Origin: Pseudomonadota bacterium | GTDB taxonomy: Bacteria; Pseudomonadota; Gammaproteobacteria; Steroidobacterales; Steroidobacteraceae | NCBI GenBank assembly: GCA_021805275.1 | Contig: JAJZFQ010000283.1 | Location: 1 to 19,788 of the forward strand | Direction of reading: 5' to 3' | Length of the DNA: 19,788 nt | In this document: piece after piece, positions 19,282-19,788 of the stretch | Position numbering within the stretch: position 1 is the stretch's first letter | Layout: every line of letters starts with the position of its first letter | The notes under the pieces: generated by a model | What the model saw: only the letters and a program-made list of their open reading frames with translations | Told to the model about the DNA's origin: nothing | The model's database searches: none | Made by a program: the position numbers and the translations under genes

Positions 19282-19788
19282 TCACCGGCCGGGCAGGACG
19301 GCCGGCGGGTGGAACGCGGGGACGTTGCCGACCGCGGTGATTTCGTAGACCTCGCGTGCGTAGCGGCCGCCGAGCGCCACGCCGCTCGCCCCGACGACCA
19401 GTCGCAACAGAGCGCCGCTGCCGTCGGCGACGCATGCGGTGAAGGTTTCTCCGAAGTTCGAGCCGGCCGCGGCCCGCAGCGTCCAGGTGTCGCCGGCCAG
19501 ACCCGCCTGGCGGCAGGGGCCGCCGCGCCGCAGGCGCACGCCGCTGGCGCGGGTCATGGCGTAGAACTGACGGGCAAAGGAGGGCAGGTTGGTCTGTGCA
19601 TACCGGCCCGGTGGATCGGCATGTGCGAACCAGCGCGAGCCGAAATGCACGTAGCTCTGCGCACCGATGTGCAGGACGGTGAAACCGCTGGTGCTCGCCC
19701 AGTTCTCGGGACTGTGCACCTGCGTGCGGATCGTCATGGGGTGAGCGCCGGTGCCGCTGGTGAGGCGCGCGCGATAGTTGGTGAGCGA
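19282..19788 (-). CDS. C-terminal part of an unidentified protein, continues past the window edge
   Basis: The frame is open from the right edge to the stop at 19282, giving 168 residues. An internal ATG at 19737 exists, but the preceding codons (SLTNYRARLTSGTGAHP) read as ordinary protein that runs into the following MTIRTQVHSPENWA. The gene therefore very likely starts outside the window. The sequence is rich in beta-type patterns (FTVLHIGAQSYVHFGSRWFA, GLAGDTWTLRAA, ALLRLVVGASGVALGGRY) and carries two cysteines (RRGGPCRQAG and TACVADGSG) that could form a disulfide in an exported protein. I do not recognise the family. A lipid- or lipoprotein-binding beta fold is conceivable but not supported. 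Confidence 0.6.
   Translation of the reverse strand, partial: SLTNYRARLTSGTGAHPMTIRTQVHSPENWASTSGFTVLHIGAQSYVHFGSRWFAHADPPGRYAQTNLPSFARQFYAMTRASGVRLRRGGPCRQAGLAGDTWTLRAAAGSNFGETFTACVADGSGALLRLVVGASGVALGGRYAREVYEITAVGNVPAFHPPAVLPGR

Overview
The window is a GC-rich bacterial chromosome segment with dense, tightly overlapping genes. The content suggests a sulfur-oxidising, potentially autotrophic gammaproteobacterium: a DAB inorganic-carbon pump, a cytoplasmic sulfite-oxidising SoeABC complex, an AlgZ/AlgR-like two-component pair and a rhodanese. The taxon is inferred from gene content and cannot be fixed from the sequence alone. No rRNA, tRNA, CRISPR array, insertion sequence or phage gene was seen.

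Left part (1-3301). A minus-strand gene encodes a tetrapyrrole-methylase-fold enzyme closely resembling the alpha-N-methyltransferases of bacterial split borosin (backbone N-methylated peptide) systems. It is divergent from a LytS/AlgZ-type histidine kinase and a LytTR response regulator, which form a two-gene operon. The shared 347-bp intergenic region carries two 13-bp direct repeats exactly 21 bp apart that look like an AlgR/LytTR operator. No precursor peptide gene is visible inside the window.

Centre-left (3323-9231). One minus-strand operon, transcribed from about 9160 downwards, runs dabB - dabA - cysD-like - 85-residue ORF - tspO. The dabB/dabA and dabA/cysD junctions are ATGA overlaps. 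DabA keeps the four predicted zinc-site residues. The cysD-like gene has its conserved C-terminus in a different frame, best explained by an 8-nt deletion between short direct repeats. A divergent LysR regulator (9232-10116) shares a 99-bp promoter region holding a small palindrome, and probably controls the pump.

Centre-right (10352-14807). A minus-strand soeA-soeB-soeC operon, again with ATGA overlaps, encodes a molybdopterin subunit without a Tat signal, a 16-cysteine four-cluster ferredoxin subunit and a DmsC-like membrane anchor. It should pass electrons from cytoplasmic sulfite to the quinone pool. Together with DAB this makes a sulfur-driven, CO2-fixing lifestyle likely.

Right part (15068-19788). 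A large secreted GH92 alpha-mannosidase-like protein is fused to an Ig-like NEW3-type domain and a complete seven-blade YVTN-type propeller made of 42-residue repeats. It is followed by a strong GC hairpin. Divergent from it is a small rhodanese gene whose extended -10 promoter overlaps an inverted repeat. At the right edge is the C-terminal part of an unidentified minus-strand protein that continues beyond the window.
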